A stretch of 64,000 bases of DNA, from NCBI RefSeq assembly GCF_029229925.1, contig NZ_CP107254.1, positions 744,001-808,000 on the forward strand, written 5' to 3'. Under the pieces are notes generated by a model. That model was given only the letters and a program-made list of their open reading frames with translations. It ran no database searches and was not told the origin of the DNA. The position numbers were made by a program, and so were the translations under genes. This DNA comes from Halorhabdus sp. BNX81 (lineage in GTDB: Archaea > Halobacteriota > Halobacteria > Halobacteriales > Haloarculaceae). Below are positions 34,795-43,545 of this stretch, in pieces (the stretch's first letter is position 1; each line of letters opens with the position of its first letter).

Positions 34795-34937
34795 CGCTGT
34801 CTCTCTAGGGATTCGCCGATCGCCCTGACGGAACATCCGTCGTTTCGCCGTCTTGTTTTGGACGGGTTCGTCACAGTCTCTGTTCTGAGAATTGCCACCG
34901 CAGCCTTTTGAATTAGGGGAGCGAACTGGTAGTATTG

Positions 34938-37637
34938 ATGACGGATGCATCGACGGGCATCAACGTCCTGCACGTTGACGACCAAGCGGACCTCGCGGCA
35001 GTCGTCGCTGAGATGCTCGAACGGGACGCGGACATCACGGTCGAAACAGCGACGAGCGCGACCGAGGCGCTTGAGCGGCTCTCTGGGGGGCAGTTTGACT
35101 GTCTGATCTCCGACTATGCGATGCCGGGAATGGACGGCATCGAGTTCCTCGAGGCAGTTCGGGCGGACGATCCCGACCTCCCGTTCATTCTATATACCGG
35201 CAAGGGGAGCGAAGAAGTCGCCAGCGAGGCCATCACTGCCGGGGCGACCGACTACCTCCAGAAGGGTGGCGGGACCGAACAGTACGAGCTACTCGAAAAC
35301 CGCATCCGGAACGCCGTTGCCCAGTATCGCTCCGGGCAGCGTGCGGCCAAACTCGATCGGATCCGGTCGCTCGCCAGCGACGTCAATCAGGTGTTAGTCC
35401 GGGCGGATTCCCGTGCGAAAGCGGAGGCTGCCGTCTGTGAACGTATCGTGGACACCGACCGCTACGAGTTCGCGTGGATCGGCACAGTCGATCCGGACAC
35501 GGACCGACTCGTTGTCCGGGAACGGGCCGGCGAGAGCGACGGGTATCTCGAGGAGATCACGGTCACGGCTGACGAGAGCCCGACGGGGAAAGGCCCAACC
35601 GGGACCGCGGCGCGGGAGCGACGTGTCGCCGTCTCCCAGAACATCGCCGAGGATCCCGACCTCGACCGGTGGGCGGACGCGGCGACCGCCCGTGGCTTCC
35701 AGTCGGTCGCGGCCGTCCCGCTCGAACACGAGGATACACTGTACGGCGTCCTCACGCTGTACGCGGACGAACCGCAGCCGTTCGACGGGGACGAACGCGA
35801 CTTACTTTCGGAACTCGGGGCTGATATCGGCCATGCGCTTCACTCCTTTGCCATCGACGAGAAGCGCCGCGAGGAGCGCGATCGTCGGGAGGCACTGTTC
35901 GCGAACGCGCCGACGCCTGTGGCAGCCTCACGTCCACGGGGTGAGGACCACAAGCAGTATATTACGGACGTCAACGAGTCCTTCGAGACTGTCTTCGGGT
36001 TCGAGCGCGATGCCATCGTCGGGGAGGAAGTGACGGATGTCCTCGTCCCTCCGGAGTATCACGACGAACATGTCCGATTCCGGAAGCGAACCGCGGACGG
36101 TGAGGCGATCACGGCAACCGTCGAGCGACTGACCCGCGACGGGATCCGGGAGTTCATCATGCATATCATTCCGCACGGACTCGACGACGGATCACCTGTC
36201 GGGAACTACGTCTGGTATACTGACGTCACCGATTGGGGGGAACGCGAACGGCAACTCCGGGCGTTCCGTGAGGTAGTCGAACACGCCGGTCACGCGGTGT
36301 ACTGGACGGATCCTGACGGGGTTATCGAGTACGTCAACCCGGCGTTCGAAACCCAGTCCGGGTATTCAGCCGAGGAGGCGATCGGCCACGATTCGGCGAT
36401 CATCAGCTCCGGCGAACACGACGAAGCGTTCTACGAGACCCTCTGGGAGACGATTCTCGACGGCGAGACCTGGGAGGGTGAGCTTGTCAACGAACGCAAA
36501 AGCGGCGAGCGGTACGTCGTCGAACAGACGATCACACCCGTCACGGACGAGGAGGGGGAGATCGAGCGGTTCGTCGCGATCAACGCCGACGTCACCGAGC
36601 GCGAGGAGCGCGAACGGAACCGCAAACAGATCAATACAGTCCTCCGGACGATCGTAGAGCACCTTCCGATGGGCGTTCTCGTCGAGGATGCCGATCGGGA
36701 CGTCTTGATGGTCAACGAGCGACTGGGGGCTGTCTTGGACGTCTCCGCCTCTGCCGAGGAGTTGATCGGCCGGGATTGTGCGCGCGCTGCCGAAGACCTC
36801 AAGGGGCTGTTCGCCGATCCCGATGGATTCATCGAGGGGATAGCACGACGGATAGACACGCGCGAACCCGTGAAAAACGAGCGACTCGAACTCGAGGATG
36901 GGCGCATTCTCGAACGTGATTACGTCCCCTACACGTTGCCGGACGGCGAGGCCAACCTCTGGCTGTATCGGGACGTCACCGATCGAACCCGGAACGAGCG
37001 ACGCCTGAAACACCAAAACCAGCGCCTCGAACAGTTTTCGAGCGTCGTCAGCCACGATCTCCGAAACCCGTTGAACGTCGCCACGAGCCGACTCGAACTC
37101 GCCGAAGAGACGTGTGACAGTACCCACCTCGAACACGCGCGGACGGCGGTCGAGCGAAGTCTCTCGCTGCTCGAAGACCTTCGAGCACTCGCCATCGAGG
37201 GGCGCACGGCCATCGAGACGGAACCGGTCGCGATCGCGGGGACGATCAAGGACTGCTGGCGGACGGTGCCAACGGGCGAGGACGCGACGCTTTCGGCCGA
37301 GACTGACCGACTGATCCGGGCCGACCCCGGCCGGCTGAAACAGTTGTTCGAGAACCTGGTTTCGAATGCCGTGACACACGGGGGCGACGGCGTAACCATC
37401 ACGGTCGGCTCACTCGCCGAGGGGTTCTACGTCGAAGACGACGGCCCGGGCATTCCCGAGGACAGCCGCGAGACGGTCTTCGAACTGGGTCACTCCACAG
37501 CCGACGAGGGGACGGGATTCGGGCTCGCCATCGTCAGGGCGATCGCCGACGCCCACGACTGGACGGTCACTGTCACGGAAAGCGAGACCGGCGGCGCACG
37601 CTTCGAGTTCACCGGCGTCGACGTCATCGAGGAGTGA
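34938..37637 (+). CDS. Hybrid receiver-GAF-PAS sensor histidine kinase
   Basis: An 899-residue soluble kinase. In order: receiver domain (about 8-120, phospho-acceptor D59 in ISDYAMPGMDG), GAF (about 150-300, with KGPTGTAARERRVAVSQNI), three PAS domains (about 310-430, 435-560, 565-690; the second has WTDPDGVIEYVNPAFE), HisKA with H706 in VVSHDLRNPLN, and HATPase (ENLVSNAVTHGG, EDDGPGIP, GTGFGLAIV). The ATG at 34938 is preferred to the TTG three bases earlier. No separate response regulator adjoins it. An N-terminal receiver fused to a kinase is a frequent haloarchaeal layout, probably part of a relay. Confidence 0.92.
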   Translation: MTDASTGINVLHVDDQADLAAVVAEMLERDADITVETATSATEALERLSGGQFDCLISDYAMPGMDGIEFLEAVRADDPDLPFILYTGKGSEEVASEAITAGATDYLQKGGGTEQYELLENRIRNAVAQYRSGQRAAKLDRIRSLASDVNQVLVRADSRAKAEAAVCERIVDTDRYEFAWIGTVDPDTDRLVVRERAGESDGYLEEITVTADESPTGKGPTGTAARERRVAVSQNIAEDPDLDRWADAATARGFQSVAAVPLEHEDTLYGVLTLYADEPQPFDGDERDLLSELGADIGHALHSFAIDEKRREERDRREALFANAPTPVAASRPRGEDHKQYITDVNESFETVFGFERDAIVGEEVTDVLVPPEYHDEHVRFRKRTADGEAITATVERLTRDGIREFIMHIIPHGLDDGSPVGNYVWYTDVTDWGERERQLRAFREVVEHAGHAVYWTDPDGVIEYVNPAFETQSGYSAEEAIGHDSAIISSGEHDEAFYETLWETILDGETWEGELVNERKSGERYVVEQTITPVTDEEGEIERFVAINADVTEREERERNRKQINTVLRTIVEHLPMGVLVEDADRDVLMVNERLGAVLDVSASAEELIGRDCARAAEDLKGLFADPDGFIEGIARRIDTREPVKNERLELEDGRILERDYVPYTLPDGEANLWLYRDVTDRTRNERRLKHQNQRLEQFSSVVSHDLRNPLNVATSRLELAEETCDSTHLEHARTAVERSLSLLEDLRALAIEGRTAIETEPVAIAGTIKDCWRTVPTGEDATLSAETDRLIRADPGRLKQLFENLVSNAVTHGGDGVTITVGSLAEGFYVEDDGPGIPEDSRETVFELGHSTADEGTGFGLAIVRAIADAHDWTVTVTESETGGARFEFTGVDVIEE

Positions 37638-37653
37638 GTCCGTTCGGCGACCG

Positions 37654-38493
37654 CTACTCCGCCATGCCCCAGACGTCGTCGTCCCACGACCGGGCGCGGT
37701 CGTCGTAGGACGGCTCGCCACGATCGAGCTCGTCGATGCGGGCGTGGTCTTCCGCTTCGAGTTCGAAGTCGAAGAGATCGAAGTTCTCCTCGATGTGACC
37801 TCGGGAGGTCGAGCGCGGAAGCACGACGATATCCTTCTCGACCGCCCACCGGAGGGCGACCTGAACGGGCGTCTTGTCGTATTTCTCGCCCAGTTCCTGC
37901 AGCGTCGGATCCGAGAGCACTTCGCCGCGAGCGATCGGCGCGGCGGCTTCGACGACGATGTCGTTGTCCTGGCAGTACTCGACCAGGTCGGTGCGCTGGA
38001 AGTAGGGATTGAACTCGATCTGATTGACCGCGATCGGCACGTCGGCGACGTGCTGGGCAGCACTCAGCTGGTAGCGGCTGAAGTTCGAGACGCCGACGTT
38101 CCGGACCAGCCCTTCCGCTTTGAGCGTCGCCATCGCGTCCATGGTTTCTCGCACGGAGATCGCCGGGTTCGGCCAGTGGATCAGATAGAGATCGAGATAG
38201 TCCGTCCCCAGGTCCGCCAGGGTTTGCTTGGCCGTCTCGATCACCGACTCGTAGTTGAGGTGCTTGGGCAGGACTTTCGAAGTCAGGAACAGGTCCTCGC
38301 GGTCGTGGTCGGCGAGGACCTCGCCCAGGGCGGCCTCGTTCATGTACCCCTCGGCGGTATCGATATGGGTGTACCCCGATTCGAGCGCGATCTCGACCGG
38401 TTCCTGGACGGTCTCGCCTTCGAGTTCGTAGGTGCCTTTACCGACGAGGGGCAGTTCGTCGCCACTCGGCAATGTCGTGGTTGGGACAGTCAT
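37654..38493 (-). CDS. Aldo/keto reductase
   Basis: A 279-residue (beta/alpha)8 NAD(P)H-dependent carbonyl reductase. The catalytic tetrad is D45 and Y50 (HIDTAEGYMNEAALG), K73 (LTSKVLP) and H106 (LYLIHWPN). NPYFQRTDLVEYCQ and the phosphate-binding VLPRSTSRGHIEENF near the C-terminus fit the family. The substrate is unknown. Its 3' end converges with the sensor kinase 16 bases away. Position next to sugar genes suggests an aldose or keto-acid substrate, but that is speculation. Confidence 0.92.
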   Translation of the reverse strand: MTVPTTTLPSGDELPLVGKGTYELEGETVQEPVEIALESGYTHIDTAEGYMNEAALGEVLADHDREDLFLTSKVLPKHLNYESVIETAKQTLADLGTDYLDLYLIHWPNPAISVRETMDAMATLKAEGLVRNVGVSNFSRYQLSAAQHVADVPIAVNQIEFNPYFQRTDLVEYCQDNDIVVEAAAPIARGEVLSDPTLQELGEKYDKTPVQVALRWAVEKDIVVLPRSTSRGHIEENFDLFDFELEAEDHARIDELDRGEPSYDDRARSWDDDVWGMAE

Positions 38494-38559
38494 GGTTCAC
38501 GTGGAAATTCACTCGCCCGATCCTTAACGTGACCGTTCCCGTCGTCCCGGGGCGCGGCG

Positions 38560-39246
38560 TCACCCGATCGACGCGACGACCTCGCCGATCGCTCGGAGTC
38601 GGCTTTCGGGAGCCGGCGCAGCCGCGATCGCCGAGGCCGCCCCCGTCGCGTCCACCCCGAGTTCGAACGCACGACGGACGTCTTCGGCGGTCGAGATTCC
38701 GCCGCCGACGCGGACCGGTGTCCCCGGTGCCACGTCGTCGCGCATGTCGAGAAACGCTCTGATGCGGTCGGGATGCGTCCGGGTGATCGCTCGGTCGGTC
38801 GCGATGTCGCCCGGCCGTTCGAAGAGCAACTGGTCCGGTTCGAACGCGGCGACTGCGCGCCCCATTTCGACGCTGTCGACACAGACGATCGCATCCAGCC
38901 CGACCGTCTGACAGCGCTCGATCTTGGTCTCGATGTCGGCAAGCGTATCCCGGTTTTCGGCGTGGTTGATGATCGCCCCGACCGCTCCCGCCTCGACCAG
39001 CGCTTCGGGGAGCAGCCTGCCCATCCCCCGACCCGGTTCGACTGGATCGACGGCCGGCGCGAAGACGGGCAGGTCGGTCTCGCGGGCGACCGATCGCAGG
39101 TCCGGGAGTTGGGGCGTCAGGACGAACGGCGCGCCGGTCTCCTCGCTTACCCGCTCGATCGTCCCCGCGAGCGCGAGTCCGTCTTCGCCCCACGTCCCCG
39201 GATACACTTTGAAGTTGATCTGGAAGTGTGGATACGGCAGACTCAT
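38560..39246 (-). CDS. Triosephosphate isomerase-like protein, divergent paralogue
   Basis: A 228-residue TIM-barrel protein of the archaeal triosephosphate isomerase branch. The three catalytic residues are kept: K13 (INFKVYPG), H95 (AIINHAENRD) and E143 (LLFERPGDI, where canonical enzymes have EPPELI). The phosphate-binding region VRVGGGIST is also present. Several positions differ from the usual haloarchaeal TpiA (NFKVYPG for NLKAYP, RPGD for PPEL), so it may isomerise a related triose or be a second TIM. Sixty-six bases separate it from the aldo/keto reductase gene downstream on the same strand. Confidence 0.8.
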   Translation of the reverse strand: MSLPYPHFQINFKVYPGTWGEDGLALAGTIERVSEETGAPFVLTPQLPDLRSVARETDLPVFAPAVDPVEPGRGMGRLLPEALVEAGAVGAIINHAENRDTLADIETKIERCQTVGLDAIVCVDSVEMGRAVAAFEPDQLLFERPGDIATDRAITRTHPDRIRAFLDMRDDVAPGTPVRVGGGISTAEDVRRAFELGVDATGAASAIAAAPAPESRLRAIGEVVASIG

Positions 39247-39323
39247 CGACGGGGGTTACTCTCGTGGCGCGCAAAAATCCCGCGCTGGATCGCCCCCGAT
39301 ATCCGGCGGTTCGGGCCAGCGAT

Positions 39324-40289
39324 TCACCGTTGGTCGAGAAACGCTCCACACTGCCTTCGACCGAGGTCCATCAACTCGGCGATGAACTCGGGATCGCGGT
39401 CGAGTTTGGTCGAGCAGTGGTAATCGCGGCCCATCTCGATGCGGTGGATCTCCGTCTGTGCGAACTCTTCGGTCGGGAGTGTTCCATCGGCGACCCACTC
39501 GTTGATCTGCCTGACGAACCCCAGTTCCTGATTCAGCGAGATGTTGCCCGACAGCTCGTTTCGTCGGTCGGCGATCTCCTCTAAGGTCGTCGGTTCGCCT
39601 TCCAATTCCTGGGGATTGATCTGGATGATCCAGAGTTCCTCGGGCTTGCGTTCGGGCGGTTGATGCATCATGTCCCGGACGGGCGGATTCTGAGAGAACA
39701 GGCCGTCCCAGTGGTAATGGCCGTGAATCTCGACGGCCTCGAAGACGTTCGGCACAGCCGCCGACGCGAGGACGGCCTCGACGGTGACGTCCTCGTCGAC
39801 GAAGGTTTCGAAGACGCCCGCGTTGACGTTGACCGTCCCGACGACCAACTCCGGCGTCTTGCTCCGACAGAACTCGGGGATCGTACCGAAGTCGATGTGG
39901 GTCTGTAAAACCTCTCGAATGCGTTCTTTACCCATCTCCTTGCCTGGGACCTGATAGGGGCTGAGCTGGGGGAGGGGCCAGCCGCTCTCGCCCAGCCGGT
40001 TGATGTTTGTCAGCCAGGAGTTGAGCATCCGATCGCCGTAGTCACTGGCCGCGAGATCATCCCAGATCGCGTTCAGGAGGTCAGCCGCCCGTTCGGGGCC
40101 ATCGGTTACGAGGCCATACCAGGTGGCGAGTGCGTTGAACGCCCCGCCGGAGGTCCCGCTGATCCCCACGAGTTCGAACTCATCCTCCCAGTCGCACTCA
40201 AGCAGCATCTCCTCGAGGACACCCGCTGTAAACGCCGTGTGGCTGCCGCCGCCCTGGCAGGCGATGGCCACGTTCGTTTGCTCACCCAT
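39324..40289 (-). CDS. Patatin-like phospholipase
   Basis: A 321-residue lipid acyl hydrolase with the patatin fold. It has the glycine-rich oxyanion loop CQGGGSHTAF (residues 11-20), the nucleophile elbow GISGTSGGAFN with S47, and the second catalytic residue D195 in HWDGLF (DG motif). There is no signal or membrane helix. Patatin-like proteins in archaea hydrolyse ester lipids, although archaeal membranes are ether-linked, so the target may be imported acylglycerols or polyhydroxyalkanoate. The long C-terminal region (about residues 215-321) is charged and conserved-looking. It stands alone. Confidence 0.9.
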   Translation of the reverse strand: MGEQTNVAIACQGGGSHTAFTAGVLEEMLLECDWEDEFELVGISGTSGGAFNALATWYGLVTDGPERAADLLNAIWDDLAASDYGDRMLNSWLTNINRLGESGWPLPQLSPYQVPGKEMGKERIREVLQTHIDFGTIPEFCRSKTPELVVGTVNVNAGVFETFVDEDVTVEAVLASAAVPNVFEAVEIHGHYHWDGLFSQNPPVRDMMHQPPERKPEELWIIQINPQELEGEPTTLEEIADRRNELSGNISLNQELGFVRQINEWVADGTLPTEEFAQTEIHRIEMGRDYHCSTKLDRDPEFIAELMDLGRRQCGAFLDQR

Positions 40290-40506
40290 CTGTGACTTGC
40301 TCTACACGCCACTCATTCATAGGTGGTAGTGTACACCCGCCGTCGAAGCAGAGGCCGCCGCCGTTGAGGGGCTGGCATGGCTGGAGAAGCCAAAGACGAA
40401 GCGGTTCGCGACCTCGGCGGGCGTCATCATCTTCCAGAAGAACCGGCTAGCAACCGCTGCAGCCCAGCAACACTAAAGTTTGAATACGACGTTTCCCTTC
40501 TACTGG

Positions 40507-40950
40507 ATGGCATATCGCACCACTCTTCGTGGGGTCCTGGCCGGGCTGGCGGGGATCGGGATTGTGCTGACATTCCTGTTTGCCCGGATTGGACTCGTGT
40601 CGCCCGAAGTAGTGGTCGGCTTTGCGGTCGCAACGCTGACCGCGCTATTCGCATCGGGTGGGCGGACGGCTTTCAGGCGATTGTTCGGGCGTACCCCACC
40701 GACCGATTCGCCGGCCGACGACGCAGATTGGTGGCTCGCCCGACTCGAACCGGCGCTCGAGCCGTCCTGGAATGGATGGTCGGATCTGGTCGTGACTGTT
40801 GGGCTGGCCGTGGTTGGCCTCGGCGCATTCGGACTCATCGTCACCGTCCGCACGGACGATCCGCCGATCGAACTCCTGCTCGTCGGCTTTTTCGGCCTCA
40901 CCGGCGCACTCATTTCGATCGGCTTTGCCATCAGCGGTGACGCCGGTTGA
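40507..40950 (+). CDS. Membrane protein with four transmembrane helices
   Basis: A 147-residue protein from MAYRTTLRGVLAGLAGIGIV. Helices lie at about 9-30, 34-51, 88-110 and 119-140, with a hydrophilic loop (residues 55-85, including FGRTPPTDSPADDADWW) between the second and third. The start chosen removes nine weak residues of a longer frame and puts the first helix at the N-terminus. No family is recognised. The 217-base gap upstream contains an open stretch ending at 40476 with plausible composition but no start codon, perhaps a gene remnant. Confidence 0.6.
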   Translation: MAYRTTLRGVLAGLAGIGIVLTFLFARIGLVSPEVVVGFAVATLTALFASGGRTAFRRLFGRTPPTDSPADDADWWLARLEPALEPSWNGWSDLVVTVGLAVVGLGAFGLIVTVRTDDPPIELLLVGFFGLTGALISIGFAISGDAG

Positions 40951-41170
40951 GGGTCTTTGAGTACGTCCGCGTTCCGTACGCTGCTTTGCTGGAGGACTCG
41001 AAAATACGATAGCTGATTCACACGCCCACGGGAAATGGGCGGTGTCGAAATGCACAGGGAGGCGGGATGTGACTTGGAGGGCCGAAGTGGGCAGGGACGA
41101 CATCCAGCAGGGTTACTCCACCCCCGCCATCCTGCGCAATCTCAGCTAAACCCGGGTAGTTTGTAGGTTC

Positions 41171-41248
41171 TATCGTGATACAATACTTACTACCGATAGT
41201 AACAATACTATCTTTACAATCGATACTACCTTCAAGACAGATAGTATC
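41171..41248. promoter_or_regulatory. AT-rich region with repeated GATAGT/ACTATC boxes
   Basis: The gap 40951-41308 is otherwise empty. This 78-base AT-rich block holds TATCGTGATA (41171-41180), GATAGT-AACAAT-ACTATC (41195-41212, a 6-bp hairpin), GATACTA (41222-41228) and GATAGTATC (41240-41248). It directly precedes a short ORF at 41258. The repetition suggests a multi-site operator. Confidence 0.5.
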
Positions 41249-41257
41249 TTTAACACC

Positions 41258-41326
41258 ATGACAATCGAAACAGCTCCGTCGGCCGAGAGAGCGTTTCTGT
41301 CGGGACAGTCAGCTGTCGTCCTGTAG
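41258..41326 (+). pseudogene. Truncated 22-codon ORF behind the GATAGT promoter region
   Basis: An ATG begins MTIETAPSAERAFLSGQ and ends after 22 codons at 41326, overlapping the last bases of the convergent CARF-like gene. The start has normal haloarchaeal codon use and a promoter-like region in front of it, but the product is too short for a known family. It is probably the 5' remnant of a gene whose body was lost, or a leader peptide. Confidence 0.35.
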
Positions 41327-42061
41327 TTTGTGCCGGAACGCGTGGAGGACGTTCCAGCCGGTTTCCGTGAGTTCGATCTGTTTCTGGCGACCGACTGTCT
41401 CGACCGCGATGTAGCCGTCGGATTCGAGCGGATCGACGATGTTGGCGTTCAACAGTGCAAACTTGGCCTTGTCGTTGGCCGGATCGGCCTCGGTCATGAA
41501 GGATAGTTCGGCGGACTCGGCGAACGCGATCAGGTCAGACTTCTTCGCCGTGTAGGCGTCGGTGTTCGTCTCGGCCAGGTAATCGAGGACGGCGACCTGA
41601 TCGTAGGAGACGGCTTCGATCGGATACGACGGGAGGACTTCGGCCTCGTCGAATCCCCGCGTTCGTGGATTCGATTCGAGATCCGGGACGTGCTCCTCGA
41701 CGTGGACGTAATAGGCGGTCGCGTCGGTCGCCATGCAGGCGATCGCGCTGCCGATAGCCGCGAGCTTTCCGCCGCTGGAGACGTTGACGCGGACGACATC
41801 CTTGGCATGTTCCGCAACGACAGTCGTCACGACCGCAAGCACGTCGTAGATGTCTGCGAGGTCGGCTTCTCGAAACGCAACCGTACGACTGTCCGCTTGG
41901 AGTTCCTCGACGAGCGCTTCCTGGTAGGGTGTCAGGTCGCGGTCGTGGTGATCTCTCGCGAGTAGATAGACACGGTCGGCGTCGTGTTCGCGAATCGGCG
42001 AGAGAATCCGGTCGTGCTCGTACCCCAGGGGCACGACGTGGACTTCCTCGATGGGTTGCAT
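41309..42061 (-). CDS. HFX_2341/DUF6293-like regulator: CARF-like sensor domain plus winged helix
   Basis: A 250-residue protein. The N-terminal Rossmann-like domain (about residues 1-160; EEVHVVPLGYEHDRIL, then VVRVNVSSGGKLAAIGSAI at 92-110) resembles the CARF-type domain of Csa3 regulators, which bind cyclic oligonucleotides. The C-terminal part (about 170-250) is a winged helix: SYDQVAVLDYLAETNTDAYT, a second helix, and a wing ending IELTETGWNVLHAF. The haloarchaeal family HFX_2341 has this layout. No CRISPR or CBASS genes are adjacent, so its signal is unknown; ligand binding is inferred. It faces the odd AT-rich region downstream. Confidence 0.75.
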   Translation of the reverse strand: MQPIEEVHVVPLGYEHDRILSPIREHDADRVYLLARDHHDRDLTPYQEALVEELQADSRTVAFREADLADIYDVLAVVTTVVAEHAKDVVRVNVSSGGKLAAIGSAIACMATDATAYYVHVEEHVPDLESNPRTRGFDEAEVLPSYPIEAVSYDQVAVLDYLAETNTDAYTAKKSDLIAFAESAELSFMTEADPANDKAKFALLNANIVDPLESDGYIAVETVGRQKQIELTETGWNVLHAFRHKLQDDS

Positions 42062-42333
42062 GTCACAGATACCAACGCCGATTGTCAGGAACGTTTCGGT
42101 CGTCGTCGAGTGGGCGCTACTGTGAGCGTGCCTTGATCTCCCAACCCATATCTAGTACAGACTCATTTCTCGGGACTCTCGGCGTGAAGATTCTATCGCC
42201 GTTTGCCACCACGGTCAATTCGGCCCAGCGTTGCGGTCCGGATCGCAGGCCACCCTCCATCCGGTTGTCACCGAATCGCCCACATGCTCGATCATTTTCC
42301 GTCTCCGCTTTCTCCCGGGATGGGACTGCTACA

Positions 42334-42711
42334 TCACTGAACCCGTAGTACCGCCGCCACAAGCGCCCGGAGGCGAACCTCGAGTGGCCCCACTGCGAGT
42401 CGGTCCGACAGCCGCCCGGGAACGGCGTCCGCCCCGGCGATCGCAATCACGGCACTGCCGACTCGTATCTCCGCGGTCAGGTCAGCCGCCGAGAGCACTC
42501 GCGTGAGGCGCGGTAACCGGCCGCGTTCACTCCATAGCAGACGGCACCCGGCCCACACCGACGGTACCTGGATGCGGATGCGATCCTCGACAGTACTGAT
42601 AGCGAGGTCGATGTCGTCGACGGTGACCGAAAGATTGGCGGTGACACTGAGGTCGGGGCCGCGACGAGCGAGTGTCTCAACCGTTGCGAGCAGGTCACCG
42701 CTCGCTGGCAC
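42334..42711 (-). CDS. Small conserved-looking protein, second gene of an orphan pair
   Basis: A 125-residue protein from a GTG two bases after the stop of the preceding gene. The sequence alternates short strands (LSVTANLSVTVDDIDLAIST, IRIQVPSVWAG, TAEIRVGSAVIAIAGADA) and has no acidic excess, which is unusual here. The C-terminus is Arg/Leu/Val-rich (VRLRALVAAVLRVQ) and could form an amphipathic helix. No domain is recognised. Tight spacing implies co-translation with the 75-residue partner. The 272 bases downstream, to 42062, hold no supportable gene. Confidence 0.5.
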   Translation of the reverse strand: MPASGDLLATVETLARRGPDLSVTANLSVTVDDIDLAISTVEDRIRIQVPSVWAGCRLLWSERGRLPRLTRVLSAADLTAEIRVGSAVIAIAGADAVPGRLSDRLAVGPLEVRLRALVAAVLRVQ

Positions 42712-42713
42712 AG

Positions 42714-42941
42714 TTACTCACGCTCGTTGGTCGTGACCCGGACCGTTCCGTCGACGTGCCAGTGGGCGTGGTCGGCATCCTCGCCGACTTTGCTCGGAAC
42801 GGCCACGTCCAAGTCCTCAAAGTCGTAGACGATTTCGGCTCCCCGACCCGTCAGTCGGTCGTACAGCCCGACCGCGAGCTCGGGCCAGTTGGTCGTCTCC
42901 TCGATGGTGTTCTCGGCTCCCGTGTCAGATTCACTCATCAT
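42714..42941 (-). CDS. Small acidic protein, first gene of an orphan pair
   Basis: A 75-residue protein from the first of two adjacent ATG codons (MMSESDTGAENT). A single domain follows: NWPELAVGLYDRLTGRGAEI, then YDFEDLDVAVPSKVG and AHWHVDGTVRV. A TATA-like AGTATATC lies about 27-34 bases upstream, consistent with a leaderless message. Function is not recognised. The pairing of a short acidic protein with a less acidic, strand-rich partner resembles toxin-antitoxin or chaperone-client pairs, but nothing proves it. Confidence 0.5.
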   Translation of the reverse strand: MMSESDTGAENTIEETTNWPELAVGLYDRLTGRGAEIVYDFEDLDVAVPSKVGEDADHAHWHVDGTVRVTTNERE

Positions 42942-43545
42942 CTTCAATTAAGGTTCAATACAGATATACTTGTGGCACGGGTTGAACGTGGCCCCAAAGC
43001 AGCCCTTTCCGGATTTTCGGGAATCGGGCGGGCGCAGAGCGGTCACGATCACTGAACCGAGCGGTCTCTTCGTCGTTACCAGTACCTCCGAATTGGGCGC
43101 ATAATTGCACGAGGTGAGATCATTACTCCTAGTTCTTTCCATTTGTTTACTAACACATCTCAGTCACTCCAGTCCAGCCGTTGTGTCAGAATGTTGAGTT
43201 AGTTCATCGGAAGTTCTTCCTGTTCGTAGAGGTTGTGATCGAGGTTGTTCACGTACTCTGCCGCAACCAGAAGTTGGAGTCGCTGGTGAACATACTGCCG
43301 CAAGCAATCGAGTTCCGCGGGGAATATGACAACGAGAGCGTCCAGGCATTCCGGAAGGCTCTCACAGCCTCCAGCGTTACCGCTCTTGGAGTCCCCTATC
43401 TCTTCGCCGAGGAGTGGCTTGAAGTGCTTTGGTTCTCGCTATTGATATTTACTTAACATCCCGATTAAGGACCAACTCAAGACCCATAACAGGTGTAGGA
43501 GAGACGCATATCTATTTATTTGTGAGGAAGTACAACCTATCCCTC
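42942..43545. other. 604-base AT-richer stretch without a supportable gene
   Basis: Open frames exist on both strands at 43181-43456 (+, 91 codons) and on the complementary minus frame (about 79 codons ending with ...NLYEQEELPMN, no start codon), but neither shows a family. The composition is lower in GC than the core genome, matching the sulfatase-like gene that follows. It probably contains remnants of accessory genes. Confidence 0.5.

Noticed and set aside
40336-40476. Open + strand stretch ending ...FQKNRLATAAAQQH with protein-like composition
   Set aside because: There is no start codon and no recognisable family; it may be the end of a lost gene, but the evidence is too thin to annotate.
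41171-41248. GATAGT boxes considered as a short CRISPR array
   Set aside because: The repeats are 6-9 bases, irregularly spaced and in both orientations, and no cas genes are present.
42117-42446. 109-codon minus ORF downstream of the orphan pair
   Set aside because: It overlaps the 125-residue gene in another frame and has a composition rich in Arg, Gly and Ser without any family pattern.
43181-43456. 91-codon + ORF and a 79-codon antisense frame in AT-rich DNA
   Set aside because: Neither frame has a recognised domain or a promoter, and the minus frame lacks a start codon.
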